This document shows positions 34,142-45,143 of a DNA stretch of 64,000 nt, piece by piece. Under the pieces are notes generated by a model. That model had not been told where the DNA came from. It was given only the letters and a program-made list of their open reading frames with translations, and searched no databases. Numbering within the stretch: position 1 is the stretch's first letter; every line of letters starts with the position of its first letter. The position numbers and the translations under genes are program-made. The stretch is from Knufia peltigerae (lineage: Eukaryota > Ascomycota > Eurotiomycetes > Chaetothyriales > Trichomeriaceae): contig JAPDRN010000006.1 in assembly GCA_030247855.1 (NCBI GenBank), positions 1 through 64,000 of the forward strand, written 5' to 3'.

Positions 34142-34645
34142 ATGTCTTCCGAACAAGCACCTCCTCCTGTCCCTTATACCCGTCTGAAGGAGATTACAGA
34201 AAATGTACCATTTCCCCTACAATGGCTCTCTCAGATTGCCTGACGTGAAGGCTATACGCTGATCTTATCGCTGACTCTGAAAACTACCTAGGCCTGCTCT
34301 ACCGCCCTCTCGAATGTGACTGCATACTCTCATACTGATACCGAGTCTTGGAACACGACAATAATAAACAGCATTCTTGGCGCTCTGGTGGAGGATACTT
34401 CGAAATCTGGTTCGGCTTCCTCACAGCCACAGTTCAAATACGTCGTCAACAGCACCATCATCCAACACGCGTCCTCGTCGTCGGAAAGTCCCAAGACTGC
34501 AGGTCGTCGAGGCATGCACGCCGCCAGTGGTGCGTACTGGAACAACGAAAAGGATGGGATGTGGAGCTACAAGTACCCTGGGGCCGAGAGCAAGGGGCTT
34601 GACGTGGTGGTGGGCATCATTTGGATCTGGGTTGGAACAGTATAA
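34142..34645 (+). CDS. Tctex-1 family dynein light chain
   Basis: Light chain of cytoplasmic dynein that binds the intermediate chain and cargo. Exon 1 (34142-34204) gives 'MSSEQAPPPVPYTRLKEITEN'. A proposed 87-bp intron (34205-34291, donor GTACCA, acceptor CCTAG) leads to exon 2 (34292-34645), which starts 'ACSTALSNVTAYSHTDTESWNTT' and contains the Tctex-1 core 'KYVVNSTIIQH' and 'GMHAASGAYWNNEKDGMW'. 138 residues, normal for the family. The donor is weak, but phase and similarity across the junction are convincing. Upstream sequence is in frame for 235 further codons (entered separately). Confidence 0.85.
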
Positions 34646-35237
34646 AAAGTGTCAACTGTACGATTGTCATTCCCAGTCACGTCGGTATAGCACAGATTGT
34701 AGAATGCTTATTGGTCACCCTCGCGACTTAAGAGGAAGGGGAGAGAGTCGTATGTGTATATGAAGTAAAAACCTTTCTTGAGTTACTAGCCGTGAACCCC
34801 TTTACGGCGTAGAGGTATGTGTCTCTCTGGTGTTGCTTCTCGATTCCGCTCAATTATCGACAGGCTGGCGTCGTACAAGGCCATCGCAGTATGATTTCAC
34901 CATCTGGGTATTGTACAATACTCCTTGTGCCTCGTTCCGTTCCGAGAAAGTTTGCATACCCGTACAGCAAGCCCAGATGACAACGCGTCTCGGTCCAGGA
35001 CGGAATTGTAAATGCCTTACGGAGTATTCATACGGATAGGCTCATTCCGACTCACGACACGAGGCTGCGAGGTTAGGTAGACATCTACCTAGATCCCTGC
35101 ACGACGGTTGGGCATTGTTGATCCTATACCCTTACCACATAGCGACTTAGTTATTTTCGTCATCAAACAGGCCCAGGTATCAGACATCAAATATCACTCT
35201 AGAGCACTTGTACCGAAGCAGAAAAAGACACGACAAA
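34646..35237. other. Intergenic, promoter side of dienelactone hydrolase gene
   Basis: 3' flank of the Tctex-1 gene and upstream region of the next gene. Contains TACGGAGTA at 35018-35026. No gene seen. Confidence 0.55.
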
Positions 35238-36331
35238 ATGTCTCGACCACAACATAGCCAAGCTTGTTGCACGTTGGTCTACCCCCCGTCATCATGATAA
35301 TCCAGGTGATCCTGGTAATTCCAGACATGGTCTACTGACCCCTTGATAGAACCCCTCCAGTCATATCAGAAGGGTACGAACCCAAGGGTCAATGGATAGA
35401 ACTTGATGGCACAAAGACCTGTAAGTCTTATCTCTGTTCGTTCTCTTACACCATGGACGGGTTTTACTCCTCCATCTCCAGAGGCTGAGATTATATGACC
35501 TATCTCTCTTTTCCCGCTTGTGTCTCCTGCTCAAGTCCCGCCGACCGGCCCAAGAAAAAGTCGAGACCACGACATACATGCGTTGTTCTAACCTCTCTGT
35601 CTGCCTGGCACAAAACAGACGCGACGGGGCCTTCGACAGCCACGCGTGCAATCTTGACACTGTACGACGCCTTTGGATACTTCCCACAGACGATACAGGG
35701 AGCGGACATTCTTTCGTCCATGCTCCCCGACGCCATTTTGTTGATGCCGGATTTCTTCGGTCCCAACCCTGCCGACGTGAAGCTGTTCCCGCCACGCAAC
35801 CCGGAAGAAACCGCCGCCGTATGGGAGTGGTTCAAGACGTACGCGACGCCCGACATGCATCTGCCCAAGATCCCGGGCCTTTTGGCCTCGGCAAAAGACA
35901 AGTACCCTTCCGTCGACGGTGACAGGTGGGGGATCATGGGATACTGCTGGGGAGGCAAGATGAGTTCGCTACTCGCCGTCCAGCAAGCCCAAGCCCAGGC
36001 CTCGACGACTGGCGATCATGCCACCCAGGGACAGAAACCGCCCCAATTCAAAATCAGTGTCATCGTCCAGGCTCATCCAGGTTTGATCGACCCCAGCGAA
36101 GCCGCCGAGATAGACATCCCCGTGTGCATGCTGCCCAGTATGGATGAGAACGCCGACGAAGTTGCCAGGTATGATGCGAATTTGACCAAGGCTCCCAAAC
36201 ATGTCGAAGTCTTCCCCGACCAGATCCATGGTTGGATGAGTGCGCGAGCGGACCTGAGCGACCAGAGAGTCAAGGACGAATATCAGAGAGCATATGGGAT
36301 CGCGGGTGAATGGTTCAAGAAGTATCTGTGA
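35238..36331 (+). CDS. Dienelactone hydrolase family protein
   Basis: Alpha/beta-hydrolase of the dienelactone hydrolase type, acting in aromatic ring-cleavage pathways or on related esters; the substrate is unknown here. Exons 35238-35272, 35350-35420 and 35619-36331 give 272 residues. Exon 1 reads MSRPQHSQACC, and splicing at AC|GTTGGT restores the family motif 'QACCTTPPVISEGYEPKG'. The third exon opens at CAG|ACGCG, giving 'TKTYATGPSTATRAIL'. Catalytic Cys lies in GYCWGG, with candidate Asp in 'MDENADEVA' and His in 'DQIHGWMSAR'. The 198-bp second intron is unusually long for this window but keeps phase. Confidence 0.86.
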
Positions 36332-36482
36332 GGGAAGCGCACAATCTTGGGACTGAGTTAATCCAAAAAACCATGTTCTTCATTGCTGGCAACCACCGTG
36401 AAAACTAGACCTAAAACTCCACCATCGGGGTATCTCATGCTAGGGCATCATTCAACATTTTGTTGCGTTCCTCTGGACCCGT

Positions 36483-37695
36483 CTATTGAACGGCTCGTTT
36501 CGTCGCTGCTATCATCTGTGCAACGGCAGGGTCGTCGTCGTCAACCACGATACCTTGCTCACGTAGAGTATTGGTGTATCTTCGTTTCAGTCCTTCGTCG
36601 TCTTCGTCTTCTCGTTCGGCGTCTGGGTATTCATCTCCGTCAACCGCCTCTTCTTCTTCCACTTCCTCGTCCGAAGTTTCCTCTTTTGCCGCTCGTGATT
36701 CTGATGCCTTCGGTCGGGGGTTGACATTCATGTCTCTCATAACTTTGGTCAAGTCGTGCTCACGTTTGGCAGCACTTTCGGCTTCTCGCTCTTTGCGTCG
36801 CTTCTCTAATTCGGGTCTGTAATCACGCTCGAACTCTTGCTTCTTCTCCTCGACCGCCTCGAAAAAGTCGTCAATACCGTCACCGGTCATACTCGACACG
36901 GCAACCATGTTCAGATGGGAATAGAACTCTTCAAGCATCAGGCTCATACTGTTGAGCAGGCTCCCCATGTAGCCGCTACCGCCAAATCCTTCGCCTCCAA
37001 ATACGCCCTTGCTCTCTTCTTCTCGTAGGGCTTCCTGAAACTTCTCAAAGTCTGTCATCCACTCTCTCGCAAATTCCGCATCCTGAACGTCGGTCTTGTT
37101 GAACACTAGGATCATCGGTAGTTTGGTCTTGTACAATATCGAGCATGCGTACAGCATGTTTGACATGAACGTCGAGGTTGAAGATGTCCGCGGCGTATCG
37201 ATAATGTATGCGATGACCGTGGGGAAACTAGAGGCAAGGGATTCAAGTAGGATGCTGCCGGAAGCAGACCAGACGAACACTTCGATTTGCCCGGGTGTGT
37301 CGACGAGGAAGTGCTGCGGAGGAACGATCTTGCTATCCGCGGGAGGGTTTGCGCGCTTCTCGAGTAACGTAATGATCTGGTCGATCTTGGTTGCAAAGAG
37401 GTTGAGCGAAGTAAGAATGCCACCATTTGGACCCAGGTTATATTGTTTCATAACTTCCTTGTAATTGATACTGTCTCTGATATCGATGTTCGGTTGGAAT
37501 GGGACATTGAGAACCGCGGGATCCAGGTTCAAAACGTAGGGTTTCTTCTTGTTAACGTGAAGGTAGTTGTTGATGCGCTGCATGAACGTCGTCTTGCCGG
37601 AGCCTGTACAACATCAGTCTTTCGCCTAATCGCTGTATTTCGATGGACCTACCGGCCATACCGACGCACACGACGGCAACTGGTGAAGTCGTCAT
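36483..37695 (-). CDS. NPA3: GPN-loop GTPase 1 (Npa3)
   Basis: Cytosolic GTPase required for assembly and nuclear import of RNA polymerase II. Exon 1 (37653-37695) encodes MTTSPVAVVCVGMA. A 49-bp intron (GTAGGT...ACAG) splits the P-loop, and exon 2 (36483-37603) continues GSGKTT, completing 'GMAGSGKTT'. The GPN motif is present in 'LGPNGG', the G3 region in 'DTPGQIEVF' and the G4 motif in 'FNKTD'. The C-terminal region is charged, ending in an acidic stretch. 387 residues, normal length. It is divergent from CWF19 with only 189 bp between starts. Confidence 0.93.
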
Positions 37696-37884
37696 TTTGA
37701 CTAGTTATCGCTATATAGGTAGCGAAGGTAGAATTGTCAGCGAGACTCGAAGTGGTGGAAAGTGAAATGGAATTTCCGCTCTTGGAGAAATTTTGGTGAA
37801 TGACGCAGCTGCCTTTTTCCCCAGCGACAACATCATCCCACTACCAACACCGCACCAAGTCTAACAGCTGCACACCCCTCAAAC
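37696..37884. promoter_or_regulatory. Compact bidirectional promoter NPA3 / CWF19
   Basis: Only 189 bp separate the two divergent ATGs, so both genes must share promoter sequence. A TATATA stretch lies near 37710. Confidence 0.55.
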
Positions 37885-39927
37885 ATGACTCTAGACGACT
37901 TTGAACGGGAGTTGGCGGAGCAGAAGGAGACAGAGAGAAGAAGAGAAAAGCGAAGAGAACACGAAAAATCCTCCGACCGTCACCACAAACATCATCACCA
38001 CCATTCCCATCGGAGCTCGAGGCACCACGATTCGCATTACGATGAGGGTCACCGGTCGAAAAGGTCGAGACACTCAAGAGAGGATGATACTTCAGAAAGC
38101 AGGCATAGACACAAACACCGTCGACACAGCAAAGGTGAAGAAGACCGGGAAGAGGAAGAACCTACTCAGCCTGAATCGAGTGGCCTGAAGCGCGATTCCT
38201 GGATGGAAGCACCTTCGGCATTGGATGTCGACTACGTACAAAGTAAGAAGCCCGAGCCATCTCCGCCTAAAGGTACGAGCCTCGGGGCCAACTTTGAATT
38301 GAAAATCCACGAGAAAGAACTCAATCATCACCTACGGGATTTGCAGGATGGAAAGCTGGTCGACGAGCTGGAAGACCAGCCTGCTGCGCATGAAGTTGAC
38401 TATGTGTTTGGGGATGCTGGCTCACAATGGCGCATGACTAAACTTAAAGCCGTATACCGACAGGCGGAACAATCAGGACGCCGTGTAGAAGATGTCGCTT
38501 TGGAACGATTCGATTCTCTGCGGGAATTCGACGATGCAAGAGAAGAAGAAATAGAGTTGGACAGGCGCAAGACATATGGAAAAGGATATGTTGGAAAAGA
38601 GAAACCCAGTGGCGAACTTTTCCAAGAACGCAAGTTGGACGCAGGAATACGACGTCCTCATCCACGCGACGACCAAGGCGAGCCTGATGAAGTCGTTGAG
38701 CAAATAGCTGTCCCAGCGTCCGAAGGGGCAGCATCAGGCCCGAAGGTCGATCAAACAACGTTGAATAAACTCAAAGCTCAGCTCATGCGAGCCCAGCTAC
38801 GCAAGGATCCTAAGGCAGCCGATCTCGAGCGCGAATACAACGAAGCCGTCGCAGCATTTTCCGCCCAAGATCCCACGATAGTTACGCTGTCTGCAATGGA
38901 CAACCGCATGCTCTCTTCCGCTCCGCGTAACGAAGTTAAAGCGGTGACAAACCGGCGTGGTGCTGAACGGGGCAACGTCGAGGAGAACGAAGACATGAGC
39001 ATCGAGGACATGGTTCGCGAAGAGCGCCGCACAAAAGGTCAAGCAGGCGGCGAAGGTCAACGCATGGCCGATCGGATCGCCAAAGACGTCAAATTTGACA
39101 ACGATCTGGACTACATGGACGAAAACGCAAACAAGCTGGCGAAGCGAGTTCACAAGTCGGAGACGAATCTCAGGAACATCGCCATCAACGACTATCAGAA
39201 GATGCAAAGAGTTTTGGAAAACTGTCCACTGTGCTTTCACGAAGATACAGACACTCCTCCAGTGGCGCCGGTCGTGAGTCTGGGCACTCGAACATTCCTT
39301 ACGCTTCCCACAGAACCTGAACTTTCTCCGCAAAGCGCCGTGATCGTGCCAATGCAACACCACACGAACCTCCTAGAGTGCGACGACGACGAGTGGGAAG
39401 AGATTCGGAACTTCATGAAATCCCTGACGAGGTTGTATCACGAACAAGGGCGAGACGTCATCTTCTATGAAAACGCAGCCTACCCTTCTCGCAAGCCGCA
39501 TGCCGCTTTGACCGTCGTGCCGCTGCCGTATGAACTCGGAGAGACGGCGCCGGCTTTTTTCAAAGAAGCTTTCCTGACCACCGAAGATGAGTGGAGCCAG
39601 CACAAGAAGATTATCGATACGCTGGCGAAGTCGAAGCAAGCTGGGTTCGGGCGGCTCGCGTTCCGCCGCAGTCTGACCAAAGAGATGCCGTACTTCCATG
39701 TCTGGTTCGAACTGGACGGTGGCATTGGGCACGTCGTGGAAGATCCGGACCGGTGGCCCCGTGGGGATCTGTTTGCGCGCGAGATCATAGGGGGTATGCT
39801 CAGTCTGGAGCCGGATGTCATCAAGAGGCAGGGAAAGTGGCATCGCGGGCATGATAAGCGTGTCGAGACTTTCAAGAAGGGATGGAGGAAATTTGATTGG
39901 ACTAGGATCTTGACCGAGGGTAATTGA
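37885..39927 (+). CDS. CWF19: Spliceosome-associated protein Cwf19
   Basis: Nuclear pre-mRNA splicing factor of the Cwf19 family, which acts late in the spliceosome cycle. Intronless, 680 residues from the ATG at 37885. The N-terminus is a charged helix followed by His/Arg/Ser-rich low complexity (KHHHHHSHRSSRHH at about residues 35-48). CwfJ C-terminal domain 1 begins near residue 445 with 'ENCPLCFHED' and contains the HIT-like 'SRKPHAALTVVPLP'. CwfJ domain 2 follows to the end ('MPYFHVWFELDGG', 'WRKFDWTRILTEG'). The family call is firm. Confidence 0.93.
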   Translation: MTLDDFERELAEQKETERRREKRREHEKSSDRHHKHHHHHSHRSSRHHDSHYDEGHRSKRSRHSREDDTSESRHRHKHRRHSKGEEDREEEEPTQPESSGLKRDSWMEAPSALDVDYVQSKKPEPSPPKGTSLGANFELKIHEKELNHHLRDLQDGKLVDELEDQPAAHEVDYVFGDAGSQWRMTKLKAVYRQAEQSGRRVEDVALERFDSLREFDDAREEEIELDRRKTYGKGYVGKEKPSGELFQERKLDAGIRRPHPRDDQGEPDEVVEQIAVPASEGAASGPKVDQTTLNKLKAQLMRAQLRKDPKAADLEREYNEAVAAFSAQDPTIVTLSAMDNRMLSSAPRNEVKAVTNRRGAERGNVEENEDMSIEDMVREERRTKGQAGGEGQRMADRIAKDVKFDNDLDYMDENANKLAKRVHKSETNLRNIAINDYQKMQRVLENCPLCFHEDTDTPPVAPVVSLGTRTFLTLPTEPELSPQSAVIVPMQHHTNLLECDDDEWEEIRNFMKSLTRLYHEQGRDVIFYENAAYPSRKPHAALTVVPLPYELGETAPAFFKEAFLTTEDEWSQHKKIIDTLAKSKQAGFGRLAFRRSLTKEMPYFHVWFELDGGIGHVVEDPDRWPRGDLFAREIIGGMLSLEPDVIKRQGKWHRGHDKRVETFKKGWRKFDWTRILTEGN

Positions 39928-40514
39928 ATGGGACGTATAGTGGACTGTGCGAGGGGCTGAACCGAGTTGGCCAACTATAAAGCTGCGCGGCATTGGGGTG
40001 GTTTGACAATGGCGTCTACTCCTAATGGATGGTAAAACTGATTATACGTTTCAAAGCCATCTCGAGGTCTTGCGCGAGATAACCCCGTCGTAACAATTCG
40101 AGTAGAGGAAAAACCGTGTGATGTAGGCCAGACGACAATCAAAGCCGTGACCTTTTTGATGGATTCGTATACGATGATACACTTCAGATGCTACCATCTA
40201 ACACATTATAACTTTGAACTCAACCAAAATGACAATGATCCCCTCCGCATTCGCGTTACCAGTGCTGGGAAAAAACCCAAACCCATGTGGACGGGACCAA
40301 AAAAACCAGCACCGAGGGAACAAATGAAACAGAACAAAAAGCACAAACTCAATAAACCATGCTGGCAAAAAACCAATTCTGAACGCAAAAATTTCCTCAC
40401 CATCTTGAGATGTCTAGGGTGGTCCTCCGTAGATATTTCAGCAATCAGGAAGAGAGCCAAAGCATATCTTGCAGGGCACCCAAGACGCAGGTCACGCATG
40501 GGTCGAGGTCTCCG
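39928..40514. other. Intergenic between convergent CWF19 and MetAP2
   Basis: 3' flanks of both genes, partly A-rich. A 124-codon plus-strand frame here has no ATG at its 5' end and no recognisable content. Confidence 0.6.
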
Positions 40515-42407
40515 TCAGTAGTCGTCTCCACGACTGAGAATCTCCTTGTGCGTTTCGTGCAAGATGAGAGTCTATTGCGACAAGATCAGTCACAGAGTTA
40601 AATCGCGATGCAGATCGAAGTCGCCAGTCTAGCCGAGTTCGCGAGGAGTGATGCAAAAAAAGAAAAAACAAGACAAGAAGATATCAGGGACAAAAGACTT
40701 ACATGTTCAAACTGAGCCGAGTATGAACCCGGAATGTCACAAAGAGGTTCATACGCTTCGACGATCCCATGTGATATGAGACTATTCATCTGTTGTACCC
40801 ATATGTATCGTCAGTCATGACCATGAAACCTTTTTTTCCCCCAAAACTCCTTTCTTGATTCGAGGGTGATCACTCACACCGGCCAGGTATCGATCGACAC
40901 CTAGTCTTTCAATGTACCGACGACAAAAGACTATGGTCCCGAAATTCTCACGGATGGTCTTGTGGAGACGTCTGGCCGAGGCCAGGGGCAGAGACACTTT
41001 CAGTGGTGCATCTTCTTTGAGTCCGTAACCGTATATTCCGGCCTAGAGGTTTCAAACAAGTCAGCCACCGAGTCGGAGTAGGGGTAGCGTCGTGGGCATA
41101 GTATGAAATAGGTAGTGAACAGATATAGAACCAAAAAGAAAGACTCACGTCGTCATATATGTATCCACGACCCGTGGTACCAAAGGTCTCGATGGCAAAG
41201 ACTTCACCCTCCTCCATCTTTGTGGTGTCGGAATTTTTGACGAACGGAATCGACTTTCCTCCATGGATGTGGTAAGACGTGATGTTGTGCGCGGAGAGGT
41301 TGCGGATCGGCTTGACCGGGTACGTTTTACCTCCGAGCTCGACCTCGTAGCTCTCCATCGCTTCTTGGATCGCGGCACTGACATCACATATGCGAACGTC
41401 GATTCCGGCGGCCTAACATACAATTGTATCAGAATCAGGAGGTCCTGGTTCATTTTGTCGTCAACGTGAGGGGGCTCCCTCTTACCTTGACACCCGTGTT
41501 TGTGGCGTCTTTGACTGCGGCCAAGAGATTGTCATACACCGGGTCGAACGACATGGTGAATGCACTGTCGACGATCCAACCATTGATGTGGACGCCGAAG
41601 TCGACCGTCATGAGATCCTTCTTCTGGAGCACGACGTCCTTCTGGCCCGGGTTGGGCGTGTAATGGGCAACCTGGTTGTTGAGGCAGATCCCGGTGGGGA
41701 ACCCCATGCCGGCCTTGAGACTGTCGCCGGGTTCCAGACCGTCGTGGCCCAGGAGCGCTCTCACGCTGTCTTCGAGCCCGTTCGCGATGTCCATCAATTT
41801 GTCACCGGGCTTGACGGTCCGTTGGACCCATTGCCGGGTTTGGCGATGCACCTCGGCGGCCTTGCGGTAATTCTGAAGAAACACACCGTCGTGCGAGTGT
41901 CGAAGAGCGTCGTAGCGTGCTTCACCCGCCGCCGCCGCCCTGGGTCCCTTGGTGTACAGCTGGACTTCGCCCTCGGAGTAGTCGCCGTTGGGGAAGAGGT
42001 CGCTGAGTGGGATTCGTGGAGGCGAAGATTGTTTCGAAGGAGGCGAGGATGCCGCGCCGTCCTTGTTGTTCTTCTTCCTTTTCCTGGGCTTGGACTTCTT
42101 TCGTTTCTTGGGTGCATCGGTTGGGGCACCTTCAGTCGACAGTGGCGTTTCTAGCGTGGCCAGGCTCGCTTCCTTGTCGTCGTCGTCGTCGTCGCCGTCA
42201 CCATCATCGTCGCCCCCAGCGTCCCCGAGACAGCCATCTCCGTCTCGCGATGTGTGCGCACCACGGGGCTCGCCACCAGCGCGATTGATCTCAATGGGAC
42301 CGTTTGCTTCGCCTGGGCAAAAATTAGGCCGCGAAACTCAGGCCACAGACAGTGTGATACGTACCATGACCTCCGTGATCACCGTTTTGAGGAGTTTTTG
42401 ATCCCAT
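40515..42407 (-). CDS. Methionine aminopeptidase 2
   Basis: Metalloprotease that removes initiator methionine co-translationally in the cytosol. Six exons: 42365-42407, 41486-42312, 41149-41412, 40878-41042, 40703-40789 and 40515-40571, total 480 residues. All introns are GT-AG with correct phase. The N-terminal domain has a run of aspartates (GTC repeats on plus, about 42175-42194) and basic KKRKK blocks, as in other MetAP2 proteins. Five metal ligands are visible: Asp in 'VDFGVHING', Asp in 'DSAFTMSF', His in 'SYHIHGG', Glu in 'AIETFGTTG' and Glu in 'QFEHTLILHE', the last formed across the exon 5/6 junction. Firm call. Confidence 0.95.
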
Positions 42408-42936
42408 GGTGACATTGACGATTCCGGCAAGCTAAACGATCAATTTTCGCTAGATTCTCTCAACAATTCGTAGGAAGTGGAAAAGGAAAGATGGATGTAA
42501 GACGAGGATCAAACGTGGTGTGTGAGATCCCCGCAAATTCCTTTTGGCAAGCTTACTAATCGTATTCGTACTTGTACAGCCTTGTTCTCATTTCTCTCTT
42601 CCTTCGTCGTCAAGATCCTTTAATATCATTCCTAGGGCCTTGACTTCTCCCATCTCCTTTGTTTGTGAATCACGTTGTGGAATTTACTAATCGCTCTTGA
42701 CTTTCCTTTTGCCTGTAAACAATGTGTTTTAAGATTCAACAACCCAGGGCGCTGCTCTGGTACAGTAGCCGAAAGCCAGACTAAATCACAGCGAACGCAG
42801 TCCAGTGGAAGCTCTTCTCACTCGAGTCTACCCTGCTATGCTCTGATATCATTATTCTCAGCCATCTACCAGGTAGGTCCTCAACAGGTCTGTAGCAGTA
42901 TTTCGGGGCCATAGTTTTCTATTCCAGCTAGTCACT
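42408..42936. other. Intergenic, MetAP2 promoter side
   Basis: Upstream region of MetAP2 and 3' flank of the SMP-30-like gene. Nothing else recognised. Confidence 0.6.
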
Positions 42937-44169
42937 CTACACGATCCAGCTCAATTCTTCCTTGACTGTCACCTCCCAGATCTGATCGATGGCCAACACG
43001 ATGATCTTGTTCCCTGCGAGAGCGAAATTCGCAATCGGCACATCTGTCTTGTCGAGCGTCTTTGCATTGATGAGACCGAGCACCCGTCCATTTGCATCCC
43101 GACACACGATACCTTCAGTTTCAGCTGTCCACACTCTTCCTTTAGCATCAACCTTGATACCATCTGGCACGCCGGTCCTCGCCATCGAGAAGAGACGTTT
43201 GTTCACAGGAGTGATCGTCTCGTCAAGGTCCCAGACAAACACCGCAGCCGACCCAGTGGTATTTCCAGGTCCATGGCCCTGGAGGTTCGAGACAGGTGAG
43301 TCTGTCACGTAGAGTTTCTTCCCGTCAGGAGACACGGCCACACCATTGGGTGAGTTGATCTCTGCGCGTGAGATAACCGGCTGAAGGGAGTTGTATGTCG
43401 GATCGAAGCGCCAGATTGCGTTGGGAAGCTGAGCTGGGCCGGTAAAGTTGAGCTGGGCGCTATAGTCGACGTCGGTGAAGAACATGACGGGGTCGGACGA
43501 GTTGTCTGGTCCGGTGGTCCACGCTATATCATCTGGGCCGTTCAAGCGCAGACCGAAGAAGGAGTTGACGACTGTTGTGGTCTTGCCAGTCTTGGGATCG
43601 ATGGCCAAGATACCGCCGGCGTAGGTGTAATTTCCCCAGTGGCAAATGTACACTTTGCCGTTATGGTATGTCCCGCCGTTGGCAACAAGCACTGGTTCTG
43701 TCAGATTCGGCACAGTGACTTCATTGCTGGTCAAGTTGATGTTGAGCACAATACGGGGGGACTGAAAGGAAGTCAGGCCGGTCTCTTTGGGGTCAGACCC
43801 GGTGAACCACACGCTGTTCAGGTCTGGAACATAGACACCCGCTTCGTAGGCAAATTCTGCCTCGAGTGGTCCGGCGATAAGGCGGACAGAAGGAGAGTCG
43901 CCGACCAGGTTCAGGAACGCCTTAGAGTATGAGATGAAGGTCGCATTTTCGGCCTGGGCAAGTGAAGCGTGGACCCCAGATGAAGGGGGGAGGACGGTGT
44001 CGACGAATGAGAGCGAGTAGTTGCTCGAGAACGTCGCCGGCAAGAGAACAGTGTCGCTTGGTGGGATAGAGACGATGGAACTATTGGCAGTACCATTCGA
44101 GGCTTGGGAGAAAGCGGAATTTGCCAGGAAGCTTGAGAGCACAAGATGCTGGAATACGTGGTATTTCAT
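42937..44169 (-). CDS. Secreted SMP-30/gluconolactonase-like protein
   Basis: Six-bladed beta-propeller of the SMP-30/gluconolactonase/LRE type, likely a secreted lactonase or related hydrolase. The ATG at 44169 gives a clear signal peptide (MKYHVFQHLVLSSFLANSAFS); in-frame ATGs at 44187 and 44214 would only lengthen the leader. 410 residues, no intron. Propeller motifs include 'LNGPDDIAWT', 'SPNGVAVSPDGKKLYVTDS' and 'GVPDGIKVDAKGRVWTAE', carrying the Asn/Asp metal-binding positions typical of the fold. Many N-x-S/T sequons fit secretion. Substrate unknown. Confidence 0.87.
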   Translation of the reverse strand: MKYHVFQHLVLSSFLANSAFSQASNGTANSSIVSIPPSDTVLLPATFSSNYSLSFVDTVLPPSSGVHASLAQAENATFISYSKAFLNLVGDSPSVRLIAGPLEAEFAYEAGVYVPDLNSVWFTGSDPKETGLTSFQSPRIVLNINLTSNEVTVPNLTEPVLVANGGTYHNGKVYICHWGNYTYAGGILAIDPKTGKTTTVVNSFFGLRLNGPDDIAWTTGPDNSSDPVMFFTDVDYSAQLNFTGPAQLPNAIWRFDPTYNSLQPVISRAEINSPNGVAVSPDGKKLYVTDSPVSNLQGHGPGNTTGSAAVFVWDLDETITPVNKRLFSMARTGVPDGIKVDAKGRVWTAETEGIVCRDANGRVLGLINAKTLDKTDVPIANFALAGNKIIVLAIDQIWEVTVKEELSWIV

Positions 44170-45143
44170 TTTGACGGACAACAGCATGAGATTCTTGCGA
44201 TTAAGAGTTCTCATCCGCAACCACAAGCTTCCATGGCCCTGCTTTTAAGCATTGCTTCTCTCTTACCGTGTTTGGTCATACCGTTCTGTACTCCAGCCGT
44301 TACGCCTTGGTGAAGCTTCCCCAACGTACGGAGGACAGTATTGACCCCACATACAAGGTAGAGTATGACTTCCCCAGAGGCCACCCGATGCGCATAAAAG
44401 GCGTCCTATACGAGGATTGCGGCGCCGTGGCTGGCAACCTACTCTCATCCGCTCCTTGGCTCGTCATAGATGTTGAACGTGTGACGTATAATAGACTGGG
44501 AATTCAAACATTTGCCCCAATGTTTGCTCAACCGTCCCATGGGGGCTCAACTTGGGGTCGTGTTGGTCTCCCATTTTCCGCTATGATTGCACCCAGACCG
44601 GCTTATGATGGCTCAAAAGAGGTTGAGGCCTGCAAGAGCTTTGGCCTGAAATCAGAAAGATTCGACAGCAAATATTTGGTGCCTAGATCTGAGTAGCTGG
44701 GTGAGACAGATCTGTCGTTACGCTGCCTACTCCGTCCCGGTCTGTGCTATCACATTCCTCAGCTACTCAACTTCTCTTCAACATCTATAACAGCCAAGGA
44801 ATGCTGTCCCGCATTTCCCAACATAGGAAGCTTGAAGTGAGCATCAAGACATCACTACCAATACTCGATATACCCCAACTGGGAGGTTAGTAAGTGGACG
44901 CTACGGGTGAAAGAGGATAATAGCTTGTATTTGGTGCGGCTTGGCTGATGGGACAGTGCCACCAGCGTCTTTTTGTGTCGATGGGGCTCGGTGGAGGTGG
45001 ACGAGAATCAGAATGCAAGTATCAGTCCTCCATCAGAGCCTCATGTCTCTGGGGTTCACGGATCCTCCCAACCTCCGGGACGATAGACTCTACGGCAGAC
45101 GGGAGCTCTCGACACTTAGTGGAAGGAAACTGGACAGAAATAG
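44170..45143. other. Intergenic, SMP-30 gene promoter side
   Basis: Upstream of the SMP-30-like gene and downstream of the prolyl-hydroxylase-like gene. A 142-codon plus-strand frame at 44268-44696 starts with GTG and resembles nothing known. No other feature. Confidence 0.55.

Noticed and set aside
40147..40521. 124-codon lysine-rich frame between CWF19 and MetAP2
   Set aside because: No ATG at its 5' end, lies in convergent 3' flanks and runs into the MetAP2 terminal exon on the other strand.
44268..44696. 142-codon plus-strand frame between the SMP-30-like and P4H-like genes
   Set aside because: Begins with GTG, overlaps a promoter region, and its translation resembles no family.
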